In this document: positions 16,909-27,908 of the stretch, in pieces
Layout of the letters: each line of letters opens with the position of its first letter
How positions within the stretch are numbered: position 1 is the first letter of the stretch
Assembly: GCA_049999725.1 (NCBI GenBank)
Contig: JBNGIS010033563.1
Location: 1 to 33,260, forward strand
Reading direction: 5' to 3'
Source of the DNA: Haplomitrium mnioides
Lineage: Eukaryota; Marchantiophyta; Haplomitriopsida; Calobryales
DNA length: 33,260 nucleotides
Made by a program: the position numbers and the translations under genes
The notes under the pieces: model-generated
Database searches by the model: none
What the model saw: the letters and a program-made list of their open reading frames with translations, nothing else
Told to the model about the DNA's origin: nothing

Positions 16909-18045
16909 AAACCCTTCGAGAGGTGAAACCCTAGCGCGCAGACAAGGGGGGCCCAGGCGGGTGATCACGGGAGGTGAAATGGAGCTTTCAGATCCTTCAA
17001 GTTGAAGGATGAGAATGTTACCCCCTCCAAGAAGCATTTGATGAAACTCGTCAGTCGCTGATGAGAAATTTGATATACTTTACTTGAGTTTAGAGCCAGA
17101 AAGCTGCACTCAAATTCTGCGAGAAGGAAAAAAGCAAAAAAACGTCGAGGAGTTTATTTTCTGGCTGTGAGAGCTGGAGTCGTCGTGAAGGATCGTGGCT
17201 GGCGTCATGATGGTTTTTTTTTTTTTTCTGCTCGTGATTTTCCTGCGGGAGCATTGAGCATCGAGCAGAAACGGTAGAGAGCTTCACGAGGAGGCACGAA
17301 CGCAGCATTAGGCAACATTTGGGGATGCCTCCTGTCTCTGCGCGATGTGCACAGTGAGAAGGTGCAATAGAGGCCCTGCGTTTTTCTGCTATCACGACAC
17401 AGGAGCGCTGGGAGTGCCCGTTTTCCTGCAAGCGATGGTTGTTTCTGCTTGTCGTCCTTCTTCCTGCTCGCGATGGGTCCTCTAACGCTGGAGTTCGCTA
17501 GAGAGTTGTTTCTGCTTGTCGTCCTTTTTCCTGCTCGCGATGGGTCCTTAACGCTGGAGTTCCTTAATGCTGGCGTTCGCTAGAGGGTTCACTTCGCAAG
17601 AGAATGCTGTCCCAGGAGAAGACCGTCGCAGGATGGGTCTGTGAGCTGTGCGAGCTGTTTTTCTGAGCTTCGCGCGAGTTACGAGCAGAGGAGGATCACA
17701 TCTTTGTGTTGGTTTCGTGAACCAGGCTACATATTCGACAGGCCGGAGAAAGCTGTAGGTGGCAGTCTCTGCATGATGAAACCTTCAGTCTGAAACCTTC
17801 AGTCTCAGCGAACTGCCTGAGCTAGCTGCAGACTTCACTCAGAGGAATCAGAGCAGGCAAAGTGTTGGGAGCTTCGCGAGCTAGTTTTTACGGAATTGGG
17901 ATTGGGTCCGAAGAAAGTGTTGTTCAAGCTGGTCTCTGCTGGTAAAAACTTGAAAACATCACGACTAGGAAGACATAGCTAAACACTTTGCCCGACAGTT
18001 GGTTCTGTGGGAAGCCCGTCTTGACACCGCTCTTATTCACTTATT
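16909..18045 (+). other. LINE-A 5' UTR
   Basis: It starts AAACCCTTCGAGAGG. It contains a 70-80 bp tandem pair (17437-17585; GTTTCTGCTTGTCGTCC then CCTGCTCGCGATGGGTCCT) and a poly(T) run at 17214-17226. There is no conserved protein; the minus ORF at 17090-17431 is not supported. Confidence 0.65.
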
Positions 18046-19488
18046 ATGTCTATGGCAGCTCCATGGAGACCTGGATCACATTCAGGAAAAGAAGTGCTCT
18101 CAGAACCTGGCACATCCTATGGCCCCTCAGTACCTGGTAAACGCATGAGCCAGGGGGCAAAGGCGAGGAGGAAGAATACAATATCCTTACCTCATAAAGT
18201 GCTAAGCGTGGACCAGGACTTATGCATGCTCACCACGGCACAGCTAACGAAGAGGCTGCTCATTGGCCGTTTCAGGAGCTTCTTCCTGGGCCTCAAGGAG
18301 ATTTCGACATGGTTCGAAAAAATTTGTGAACAGAGAGGTTGGAAGGCCTCAGTGCTCAGGCTCTTGGGCAAAGGTTTTTTTCTGGTATCTACAGAAGAAG
18401 ATGGAGTCAGATCCACGCTTCTTACAGGGGAACCTTTACGCATGAAGAACATGAGATGCATCTTCCAACCTTGGAGATCTAGGTTTGACCCCTTGACGGA
18501 ACAAGCCTTGGTTCCTACTTGGATCACCTTGCCATTTTTTCCTGAAGAGCTACGCAATCAGCTGCCAATGATTGCCAGTGCCTTTGGAAATTGCATTCAT
18601 GTCCCTCCAGCTCTGGATGGAATGCATGGTAGATTCTGTGTTCAGCTGGACACATCCAAAGGAGTGAGTCCAGTCTTGGAGCTGTTGTGTCCCGAAGGCT
18701 CCTACTCCCAGGAGGTGGAATATGATGGAATACCTCTCAGGTGCTTCCTCTGCAGAAGCACTGATCACTTGGTTGGAGATTGTCCTAAAGGGAACGCCCG
18801 TGGTTTTGCCCTGAAAAAGAAGGGGTAGGCCCTCAGGCAGGCCAATAGGGGACCTTTAGGAAACCCGGGCACTTCTCCATCGGTTACACAAAAGTTGGAG
18901 AATCAAGAAAGGCAGTCGTCAAAACTTGAGGTGGATAACAGCAATCAGGCAGAAGCGAGTACACCTTCAAAGATTGTTGGTAACAATCTAGTACAAGAAG
19001 AATCTGAAAGCAGTACCTGCCATGGGAGAAAGGACTCTATCAGCCCTAAGTCAGCACAAGAAGAGAGGAGAGCTGTAACCTCTGTGCTAGGTAAAACCCT
19101 GGCTGCCTCAAGTATAGACACAAGTGCACCTCCAGCTAGAATTGAGGTGGCTTGTGGTACTGGCAAAAAGATAGGACTAGAAGGGGCAGCTGAGGTCATT
19201 GATAATATGGTTGGTGCGAAGCAAATGCAGGTTGAGACCCAAGTGGTAGCCGAGGAGGAGCTTGCCTCTGACATGGGACCGAACAAGTGGGAGAAGGTCA
19301 TCAAGCGCTACAATCGGCGTAACAAGCCAAAGAAAGAATCAATGGCTGCAGAACTTCGGATCACCCGGAGCAGATCTCAGGGAATGGCCAGGACCCTGGG
19401 ATCAGAGAAAATGAAAGGACAGATTTCGGCCAGAAAGGTGGACCAAGTGTGTCATAAAGTAGACCTCCGAGGGAAGAAGATTCCTTAG
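18046..19488 (+). pseudogene. LINE-A ORF1: nucleic-acid-binding protein, one in-frame stop
   Basis: ORF1 proteins of plant L1 elements bind element RNA and act as chaperones. The ATG at 18046 opens a frame through LLIGRFRSFFLGLKEISTWF and LGKGFFLVST (the N-terminal domain typical of this family, about residues 70-200) to the CCHC knuckle CFLCRSTDHLVGDC at about residues 236-249. A TAG at 18826-18828 interrupts it. The same frame then runs open to 19488 with a Ser/Lys-rich tail containing KWEKVIKRYNRR. With that one stop the whole frame is about 480 codons. The LINE-B ORF1 at 20108 is a diverged homolog. Confidence 0.85.
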
Positions 19489-19854
19489 AAGTCTCATCGG
19501 AGGATGATTCACTGTTGCACAGTGTAATCCCCTCTCGACTTTCAGTGGAACCAGAATGAAGATAGGGTTATCAGCTATCAGATTTACTGGAGTTCGTTTG
19601 AAGTAGAATTCACTAGTGGTTTATGTTAATTATTTTCTGGATTGATGGCCTGGGGCTAGTGATGTACCTCAGGAGGACATGTGATAGATTTTATTGTTAG
19701 GTAGCTGTCGCTGGACACCTTTGTGTCCCAACCTGGCTACCCTCGAGGAAGTGGTTTGCTTTTGTCCAGACTTTGATGTTTTTACTGCTTCGGCGGTTGT
19801 TATTGATGTGTGGAAATAAAGTTTTTACTTCCTGTCAAAAAAAAGAAAAAAAAA
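19489..19854 (+). other. LINE-A 3' UTR and A-rich tail
   Basis: It is non-coding. It ends GGAAATAAAGTTTTTACTTCC, then TGTCAAAAAAAAG and more A's. The LINE-C end (27860-27908) has the matching pattern GCAAATAAAGTTGTTTGC then GTCAAAG and A's. The two LINEs thus share a 3' end, which LINE machinery uses for recognition. Confidence 0.8.
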
Positions 19855-20080
19855 GAGAAGCTAAAGTTCGGCGGCATTAAAAATAAAGGAATGGAGGGAG
19901 TGGAAATGGGAGGTGAGAACGGAAGGGCAGTGTGCTGACACTAGCATCAAGTTGCATTGGCTTTGGTATCAAACCTCTCTTTTGTCCTTTAGTTATGGCC
20001 ACTTCAAGAGCTTGAGAGAAAGGATCTCCTTCTGGTGTAGATGTGGTGGAGAGAACAGGAAACCCTCAGATTGTGCCTAG

Positions 20081-21500
20081 TCTGGCTTCCCAACCAGGAC
20101 TATCAAGGTGGAAACAAACTCTTCCAAATCGAGACATCGAGTTGGAGAGCTGGACAAGTCTCTCCTAGTCGGTAGGTTTCAGGGTTTCTTTCCAGGGCTG
20201 AAGGAGCTCGAGGAATGGTTGAACAAAATTTGTCGAGCCTCAATTCTAAGAACGCTCGGTAAAGGCTTCTTCCTGATCAAAACCCAAAATGAGCAATCCA
20301 TGCTGAAACTTCTAGCCAGGGGACCGTTCCCCCTGAAGAAAAAGATGTGCTCCATTCAGGACTGGGAACCTTTATTTGATCCCATCTCAGAAGCAAAGAG
20401 AGCAGCTCCTAAATGGATCACCCTCCCTTTCTTCCCAGAGGAATTCTGCAATCAGGCTTCGAAGGTGGCAGAAAGTTTTGGCAAGGTGGTGGCTATTCTC
20501 CCTTTTGAGAGAGAAATGCATATCAAATTCTCCGTGGAACTAGACACATCTGAGGGAGTGGTGACCACTATTGGACTCAAAGGGACTGGGGGGAAGCAAT
20601 TCCTCCAAGAAGTGGAATATGACGGCATCCCGCTAAGATGTCTTGGGTGTCACAGCCTCGACCACTTCATCAGAGACTGCCCCTTGGGCCACATCCCCAG
20701 CTGGTCCAAGTGAGAAAAGGGAGATATACTTAAATACAAAGGGAAGGCTAAGATGGTCCTGACAACCCAAGCCACCTTGAGCACCTCCCCCCAGAAAGAA
20801 GGGCTGGAGGTCCCTCCAGGGCTATCGAGGACTGCCTTGAGACCTCAACCCTAGCAGCACCCTCTATGATGAAGTCTCCATCAGAACTGCCCCTAGGACA
20901 AGCCTCAAAACGAGCAGAGATGATGGCAACACCAGGGAGCAAAGTCAAGTGTCATGGGAAGGATGCCTGCCTGAACTTGCAACAGACACAACCCTACAAT
21001 TCTGAAGAGGATGCCAGTTGCTATAGTCCCCCTCCTGTGCTCCCATCGGATAACCCCTCCATGGGACAGACAGGAAGCCTGGTAGAGGACAGGTCTAGTT
21101 TTCCATCTGATGCTCCTTTCATTAATTCCATCTGTGCAGAGCAGTCTGTTTCCCCTACATCAGAATTGGATGGAGAATGGAGGAAGGTGACATGCCATTA
21201 CACTAGGAGAGCCCCTTCCTTGCTCCTCAAGACTCCCAAGCCCACCCTCTGAAACAAGGAGAAATTGGCGGAGAGACCCTCTGTAAGATGGAACATCAGG
21301 AGTAGACCACCAAAGGTGTCAGGTACCAAAGAAGTAGCTACTTCTACTCCTCCTACACATCATATTCAGGCTGGCAAGTCTCCGTCCGCAGCTGCTCCTC
21401 AAGCTGCCACCCTTGGCGTCCTGGATTAGGAACCTCAGAATTCTCCAATCTTGGGTCGTTCAGGCATCAAGGTGTTGGAAGACAATCTTGGCAAGGAGGA
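20081..21500 (+). pseudogene. LINE-B ORF1, broken
   Basis: The open part 20081-20713 has no ATG of its own: a TAG precedes it at 20078, and 20108 is GTG. It covers LDKSLLVGRFQGFFPGLKEL, LGKGFFLIKT, PKWITLPFFPEEF and the CCHC knuckle CLGCHSLDHFIRDC. A stop and frame change follow. Another frame from 20866 carries the C-terminal tail with DGEWRKVTCHYTRR, a TGA at 21250-21252 and further sequence toward 21500. An ATG at about 19995 is followed quickly by a stop. Domain order and knuckle match LINE-A ORF1. Confidence 0.82.
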
Positions 21501-22782
21501 TTTGATGGCTAGCCCTCTATCCTGTTCTCCATGAAGATCCAATTCCTTGGCTACAATGTCAGAGGGATTGGTAAAGACAAATGCAAAAGGGAGGCCAATA
21601 CCGATTTCATCAGAAAATTCAAGCCGTGCATCGATGTCTTTTTTATTCAAGAACACAAGCTGAGTGGACCCAGAGGTAAGTTCCTGCTGAAACTGCTATG
21701 GCCTCGTGGAGAGATCCGGTCTACAGAAGAAGAGAGATCCAAGGGTGGAGTGGGCATTAGTATATCAGCTAAGTTGGCTCCATTCTACAAAAGGAACTAC
21801 TCTCTATGCAATGGTCATGCTTTGTGGATAGATTTGGATGGCTTGCCATTAGGAAAATTTGAAGTGCTCAACATTTACACTCCTAACCTTGCCAGTGAGA
21901 GGCGGAGGATGTGGACTGAGCTCCTACACTCACTTCCTCAGGATAGGAACTGGATCATGGGAGGCGATTTTAACATGGTGGAACACCAAGAGGACCAGAG
22001 GGGCGGCAATGGCCACAGCCTAGGTGGCCTGGAACTCCAAGCTTGGATTGATCTAATAGCCTTCCTGAGAATAGCAGACCCATTCCAAGCAACATCGGGT
22101 GCATTGAAGTTCTCATGGAGCAATCAGCAAACAGGGCGAATACTTGCGAGACTAGATAGATTCTACATCCCAGCAGGTCTCTTGCATCAGTCCTACAGGG
22201 CCAACAATGTGGGGGGCTTGTCACACTCTGACCATCTTCCAATATCCACGACGTTAATGTTCAAGGGTCACTCAGCTCTCAAAAGTAGTTTTTCCAGGCT
22301 CAATGTATCCCACCTTGAAGATCCCTCAGTAGTAACTAAGTTGGAGGAACTTTGGGGTTCTGTGCCAAGACCAATCGAAGGAGCCGACGGGCAGTCAGAA
22401 TGGTGGAATAAGGCAGTCAGCAGAATCACTAAATGGCTGAGAGAATTTGGGTTCAGAAAAGCCTACCTCAGGAGAGCAGAAGAAGTGATGCTCAGGGGCA
22501 AAGTAACTACTCTCAGAGCTCAGATTCAGGAAGACCAAAACAACACTCTTTTCCAAGATGAGCTAGATAGACATATGATAGCTCTGGAGTTTTTTGAAGA
22601 TTACAGAGCCAAAGGAGCCAGGATCTGCTCAAGTGCCGAGTGGTTTAAAGAAGGGGATAAAATGAACAAACTCTTTTTCAGCTCTCACCAGGAACGGAAA
22701 GCTTCAGCTAAGATAGTAGAACTGAAGGGGCCTGCACAAGAAGAACTTGTCAAATGGAAGGACAAAGAAAAGAGGTTTGTAG

Positions 22783-23691
22783 TGTTGGAAATGTATCTTT
22801 GCTGCTGTAGAATATCCAGCTCTGATATCATGTTGAACATGTATCTTTGCTGCTGTAAATAGGAACAACTAACTATTGTTAGTTGTATAGGGTAGCTAGT
22901 GTAGATATCTAATTGACATTTTAGAGGTGCTGCCAAGTTCAAGGCACCTCCTTAGACATTTATACTTGTGACAGTGAGCAGTTAGCAATAGGCTCAAAAA
23001 TAGGAGGTTTGTTAAGATTGTCAGAGAAGGAATGCCACATGCAGGCCATTCCCTCCTGCCACTGTCTAATGTTAGTTGCCCCCCTCTTTCATTACTGGGG
23101 CAACTTGTATGTCAGCGCAAGCTGACCCCTATTGATATATAAACATGTGGAGTCCTTAAGGATGTATCCTAAGCATTCATATTTCCTGTTCGCGTTCTTA
23201 CTCTTCCTCTGGTTCGATATTTATTGCCACGGTGTTCTTGATATCACGTTTGGAGCACAGGCAGCAGATTCGGCGGGCGACATAGTTCGTGAGGAGGTCG
23301 AGGATCCTCAGTTCGTGAGGAGGTCGTGAGTTCGTGAGGAACTCGCGAGCTCGCAAGGAGGACGTCGAGTTGCAGGTGGAGGCGAATGTCAGCACGTCGA
23401 AAAATGGGATCGAGTTCCCGTTTTTGACTACACTCCTGCTGCATCGCGTCTTGGCGAAAACGCGATATTGAGCCAGCGACGCTCGTTCGGCGACGGGGGA
23501 GCGTCTGGCGATTTTCGGAAGAGCACCTGGACCCCCCTGTTTTTCGATTTCTGGGCATTCCGATTCTGCCGCTTTGCGACCATCGATCTGACCTCATACA
23601 TCTCCTTTGAAGCGCACATTTCGATCAAGTGCTCCCTTTCGACAGCCTCTCAGCTCTTCACGTGGAGTTTTTGAGTTTACTTTCCAATACA
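22783..23691 (+). mobile_element. TGTTGG-family LTR inserted in LINE-B ORF2 (level 4)
   Basis: It begins TGTTGGAAATGTATCTTTGC and ends TTTACTTTCCAATACA. It separates codons that otherwise join as R-F-V-D-Y-W in ORF2. It has TATATAAA at 23136-23143 and a GC-rich stretch of GTGAGGAGGTCG-type repeats (23270-23380). The last 250 bp match 1-254 of the window. The flanking bases TGTAG (before) and (A)TAGAC (after) do not form a perfect 5-bp duplication, so the edges may be off by a few bases. No internal region is present, so it is a solo LTR. Confidence 0.85.
23136..23143 (+). promoter_or_regulatory. TATA box of the LTR in LINE-B
   Basis: TATATAAA lies in CCTATTGATATATAAACATG, about 350 bp after the LTR start and upstream of its GC-rich repeats. 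The relative place is the same as in the LTR at 5378. Confidence 0.6.
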
Positions 23692-26097
23692 TAGACTATT
23701 GGTCTGCTATTTTTAGTCGCAGGGGAGATGATCCGCTGAGAGCGATGGCCCAAGAAGAGACACTCAGGCACATCCCCTCACGCATCTCCCCTGCCCAGCA
23801 GACCATGCTGAAAGACCCTCCCAGTGAACAAGAGTACATGAAGGCCTTGGCTAGCATGGGAGGGCTTAAGTCTCCAGGACGAGATGGTCTCCCTAGCAAA
23901 TTCTACAAATGTTGTTGGCAGTGGATTGCAAAAGACTACGCAGCCATGATCTCGGAAGCTGTTAGACGACAATGGTTCAGTGTTGAGCTCAACAAAGGCA
24001 CAATCTCTTTGATTGACAAGGGTGGCGATAAGACTCTAGTCTCCAATTGGAGACCCATCTCCCTTCTGAATACCTCTTACAAGATCTTTGCCAAAGTAAT
24101 TCCATTAGGTTCCAAAAAGTTCTGACAGGGATAATTAATACAGAGCAATCAGCCTTTCTGCTGAATAGATACATCCTTGACAATGTGGTTTCTGCAGTCA
24201 CAACCAAGGACTAGGCTCTATCATCAGTACAAGATTGTGTTTTCCTGAAAGTGGATTTCGAGAAAGCTTATGACACAGTGGACTGGGAGTTCTTGTTCAA
24301 AGTACTAGAGGCCATGGGTTTTGGTCAAAAATTCACTGGTTATGTGAAGGTGACAACAATAAATGCCACTTCTGCAATCAACCTTACCGGTATTCCCTCC
24401 CGCTCCATCCCTATCCAGCGATCAGTTCGTCAAGGCTGCCCTCTAGCTCCTTTTCTGTATCTCGTCGTGGCAGATGCGCTGGGTCACCTTCTCAATAACA
24501 CAGCGCTCAACGAACAAGTAAAAGAGATATCTATTCCATTGGGTAAAAGGGATATCTATTCCATTGGGTAGGCACCACCTCTTCTCCCAATATGCAGATG
24601 ACACTCTTCTATCCTTGGCAGGAGAACAGAATTTGCTAAAGGCAGTAAAGGTGCTGGGTACCTTCTCCAAGGCTTCTGGACAGAATATCAACTGGGAAAA
24701 ATCATCTGCCATTTGGATCAGTTCGCGACCTAGACCGCAAGGGTGGAATGTTGGCTGTAACTGGGAATGGGCAGAAAAGGATGCTACCTTGAAAATCCTT
24801 GGTATTCCATTTGGCCTCCAAAGTGGTCTACAAGAAATTAAGAACCTCTTGGTGGACAGAGTCAGATCGAAGCTCAAGTTTTGGTGCAACAGATATATCA
24901 GTCTTCCACAGAGACTTTTAATCATCAATCAAATCCTCTTGGGGTCCATCTGGTACTTTGCTTCTTGCTGGGCAGGGGGCAGCTTCCCCCTTAAAGAAAT
25001 CAAACAGCTGGTGAGAAACTTCCTCTGGTCAGGAAATGGGGAAAAATGCAGAGCTCCAGTGGCATGGAAAACATGCGTGAAGAGAAAGAACGAAGGGGGA
25101 TTGGGATTGACTGACATATATGCGCAGACTCAAGCCCTGCTGGGGAAGTGGATTATGAAGACTGTTCTGCCAGGGGACTCTAGATGCCAAACGTCCTTAA
25201 TGTATAGAGCCAGCCAAGCTAGACCACTTCGTAAGCTAGGTTGGGGTCATTCCCTATTGTGGGCAGTAGCTGACTGCAGATCCTCATGTTGGGCTACCTC
25301 TCAGCTGTGGAAGGAGATATGGCAGGCTTGGTCAGTACTCAAAAGATCCATCAAACTGAAGGCTCCTGAGTCTTTTGAAGAGGTGGTGAGCATAAACATC
25401 TGGTGGAATAATTTGGGAGATAATTCACTGCTGGCAGCAAACAAGAGCTGGCCAGCCTTGAGTTGGTCTCAGGCAGGGATCAAGGTCATTGGGGACCTAT
25501 AGAATCGTCAAACATATGAGTTCCTTAAATGGGCAGAGGTGCAAGAACGATACCAGCTTCACAAAAGGCATGAGCGGAAATGGTATGACCTGATTGATAA
25601 GATCCCTGACAGGTGGGTTTCACTCCTACTGGAGAGGCCAGGCCACATAAGAAAAGGAGACTGGACCAGAGTTTCACATCTGACCTGGAGACAGACACAC
25701 CCGGTTGCAATATCCTTGTGGAGTGCTGATACTGATTTGAAGGAGGGAACCATGACTCAGTCTTCTGCGCTACCCCATTCATGCTCATGGTTCTTTGTCA
25801 CCACAATGTCTACCATGTTGGCAGAAGGATTATGAGGAAAATGAGAGTCTGCACAGTGACCAAAGATCAGAATGTTGAGTATAAACTACTTGGCTCAGTT
25901 ATCGGAGAGGGAGATTGGGACCCTGGAATGTGGGTCTGGAAAGATAACTCCCCCCTCCGCAGCTATTCCACCAAGAAAGGCCGTCGTTTCATCTTGGATC
26001 GGCCAACTACAATCATTCTGGTTCTGGAACGCTGGAAAGCACAAGGTTCGATCAACTCTACTTACTCCTCCAGGTGGACTGATATATGGGATGCGAG

Positions 26098-26825
26098 AAA
26101 TTGTCCCAGAAATTGAGGAGTTCAAAATAGGCAATCTGTTTCCAAGTGCTGCAGGGAGCACTCAAGACACAACTCAGCACCCAACTGAAGTTATCACAGC
26201 TCCAGCAGGCACATCTGCAGTGGGAGTTCCAAGTCTTACCCCACTTCCCTACTCTCAGATAATAATTCCTATTCAATCTGCTCTTGAACTACCTCAACCT
26301 GTTCCAGTTGTCAGTCTACCTTTGAGTCCTCCTAAACCAACACATACTTACCCACCAAGAAGAAGTTCTCGTCAGTCTGTCCCACCTCTCAAGCATGACT
26401 CACAGACTGAAGCTTCAAAACCTAAGGCCAAAAAGAAAGCTCTGTTATTACAGGTCCCATTGATCAATGAACCAACCTCATATAAAGCAGCATTAGCCTG
26501 TCCTGAGTCTGAACAATGGCAAAAGGCTATCTAGGAAGAATTGCAATCCATGTATGACAATCAAACCTGGACTCTAACTCCTTTGCCTCCTAATCGCAAA
26601 ACTGTTGGATGTAAATGGGTTTTAAACTCAAAACTAATTCAACTGGTTCTGATGAGTGTTACAAAGCCAGATTGGTAGCCAAAGGCTACAGCCAGACCTA
26701 TGGACTTGATTATACAGAAACCTTCTCTCCTGTGGTAAGGATTCAGTCCATAAGATTAATTTTGGCTGAAGCAGCTCACTCCAATCTTGAAGTACACCAA
26801 TTAGATGTCAAAACAACTTTTCTAA
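26098..26825 (+). pseudogene. Copia B Pol: linker and reverse transcriptase N-terminal half
   Basis: After the LINE-B junction the frame reads copia linker sequence rich in Pro, Ser and Thr, then PPLKHDSQTEASKPKAKKKA, QVPLINEPTSYKAALACPES and, after a TAG at 26532-26534, EELQSM. A one-base loss near 26622 shifts the frame; RT then reads [20 protein letters not shown] and [11 protein letters not shown]. It stops at 26825 where LINE-C is inserted; RT resumes at 27909. It is the same family as the fragment at 255-830. Confidence 0.88.
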
Positions 26826-27136
26826 GATGTTGGCAGAAGGATCTCGACCCCAGCATCCTCTTTCAGTGATTATGAGGAAAATGAGAGTCTACACAGTGAG
26901 CAAAGATCAGAATGCTGAGTATAAATTACTTGGCTCAGTTATCGGAGAGGGAGATTGGGACCCTGGAATGTGAGTCTGGAAAGATAACTCCCCCCTCAGC
27001 AGCTATTCTACCAAGAAAGGCTGTCGGTTCATCTTGGACCGGCCATCTACAATCATTCCGGTTCTGAAACGCTGAAAAGCACATGGTTCATTCGACTCTA
27101 CATACTCCTCCAGATGGACTGATATATGGGATGTGA

Positions 27137-27519
27137 GCAGATCAGCCCACGTTAATAAGGCCACGTTAATAAGGCTTATTGTCCAAAGAGATGTGCAAGT
27201 CGGGAGCTTCAGGAAAAAGACAGAAAAGCCTGGCTTTGAGATTGATGCAAATTGTGTCTGCTGCAAGGAGGACTTACTGGAAGATCTCATTCACTGTTTC
27301 TGGTTTTGTCCTAGGATCAGCACCATCTGGAAATGGGCAGGGAATATCATAAACAGATTAGTGTTCTTCATTTGGGAGAATACCAAAAGGTGGAAGCCAG
27401 CCTGGCAGCAATGCATCCTAGGAGACAGAACACCTAAAGCACTGATCGTAGCTCAAGAGATCTGGTCCTTACTAAGAGGAATAGCACTTACTCCATATGG
27501 CTCTCTAGAAACGCTATAG
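27137..27519 (+). pseudogene. LINE-C ORF2 C-terminus with zinc-binding RT tail
   Basis: The frame beginning at about 27133 reads RSAHVNKATLIRLIVQRDVQ and then the Cys/His cluster CVCCKEDLLEDLIHCFWFCP (C-x2-C ... H-C-x3-C), the zinc-binding tail found after RT in plant L1 ORF2. After ISTIWKW it continues to a TAG at 27517-27519. Upstream, 26826-27136 carries stop codons where LINE-B has sense codons (for example TGA replacing TGG near 26971). The tail was probably longer, since coding-like sequence continues briefly in other frames. Confidence 0.8.
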
Positions 27520-27908
27520 TTTTTGAAAAGTCACACATGGATATGTACTGCTTGAAAAACAAAATCTGGATGAGACTGGTAGAATACGGAAAGAAAGCTT
27601 GCCGTGATGCTTGTAGAGAAGAGAAGAGAAGAGAAGAGAGAAAACATTCTTGGAGCCTTTGACAGAACCTGGTGCGCCAGGCATTTTCTCTGTATATGTG
27701 ATGAAGACAGTGTTTACTGGAATTTGAATGTTAGTAGTAATCTGGATTGAGGGTATAGGATTACTTTGGTTTACCAGGCTAGATCCTGAAAGGGATTGAA
27801 TGTTTGTTGGTTTTGCCGCTTGGCCTGATTGCTGGCTGCGGTTGTACCTTTGATGCTTGAAAGCAAATAAAGTTGTTTGCTTTCAGTCAAAGAAAAAAAA
27901 AAAAAAAA
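27520..27908 (+). other. LINE-C 3' UTR, microsatellite and poly(A)
   Basis: It is non-coding apart from possible remnants of the ORF2 end. A GAGAA microsatellite lies at 27616-27640. AATAAA at 27866-27871 is followed by AGTTGTTTGCTTTCAGTC and an A-tail of about 17 A's that runs into the copia target duplication. Confidence 0.82.

Larger units (their letters stand above)
16909..19854 (+). mobile_element. LINE-A: ORF1-only L1-type LINE (level 4)
   Basis: It is bounded by exact copies of GAGAAGCTAAAG at 16897-16908 and 19855-19866. It has an apparent 1.1-kb 5' UTR, ORF1, a 350-bp 3' UTR with AATAAA at 19815 and an A-rich tail at 19837-19854. ORF2 is completely absent, yet both ends and target duplications are present. 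The retroposed RNA was therefore already deleted, or ORF2 was lost cleanly later. It interrupts the LINE-B 5' region, since the LINE-B flank resumes at 19867. Confidence 0.88.
15215..26097 (+). mobile_element. LINE-B: L1-type element inside copia B (level 3), 3' end lost
   Basis: It runs from the end of copia similarity (about 15210-15220) to 26097, interrupted by LINE-A (16909-19854) and an LTR (22783-23691). Its own sequence is about 7 kb: a long 5' region with 170-bp tandem repeats, a broken ORF1, then ORF2 with endonuclease, RT and part of the C-terminal domain. It has no 3' UTR or poly(A); at about 26097 it meets the copia B Pol linker directly. The missing LINE 3' end and missing copia integrase are best explained by one deletion across their border. 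The 5' boundary is inexact because no target duplication can be tested. Confidence 0.8.
21531..26097 (+). pseudogene. LINE-B ORF2: endonuclease, reverse transcriptase, partial C-terminus
   Basis: ORF2 nicks the target and reverse-transcribes the element. The ATG at 21531 starts an APE-type endonuclease with all usual motifs: FLGYNVRG (Asn), FFIQEHKL (Glu), NIYTPN, WIMGGDFNMV (GDFN) and LSHSDHLPI (SDH). After EKRFV the frame is cut by an LTR (22783-23691) and resumes YWSAIFSRRGD. RT blocks follow: KSPGRDGLPSKFYK, NWRPISLLNTSYKIFAKVI, a frameshift near 24110, a TAG near 24212, FLKVDFEKAYDTVDW (A motif), QRSVRQGCPLAP (B motif), a frame change near 24560, and SQYADDTLLSL (C motif at about 24591). 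A TAG at 25500-25502 and a shift near 25780 come before WVWKDNSPLRSY. The sequence ends at WTDIWD without the zinc-binding C-terminus. Confidence 0.9.
26826..27908 (+). mobile_element. LINE-C: 5'-truncated L1-type LINE in copia B RT (level 3)
   Basis: Copia sequence at its left (AAAACAACTTTTCTAA, from 26810) recurs at its right (AAAACAGCTTTTCTTA, from 27909). This is a target duplication of about 16 bp with two mismatches. The element starts inside ORF2, has the C-terminal region, a 3' UTR with AATAAA at 27866 and a pure A-tail ending at about 27908. 26826-27136 duplicates LINE-B 25800-26097 with about 90 percent identity by eye, plus 24 extra bases near its start. Confidence 0.88.

Noticed and set aside
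18192-18768. Minus ORFs opposite LINE-A ORF1
   Set aside because: They are shadows of the plus-strand ORF1, which has a recognised domain order and CCHC knuckle.
22778-23696. A perfect target duplication for the LTR in LINE-B
   Set aside because: TGTAG and TAGAC do not match. Shifting the edge gives only CATAG against TGTAG. The insertion is supported by the resumed ORF2 frame instead.
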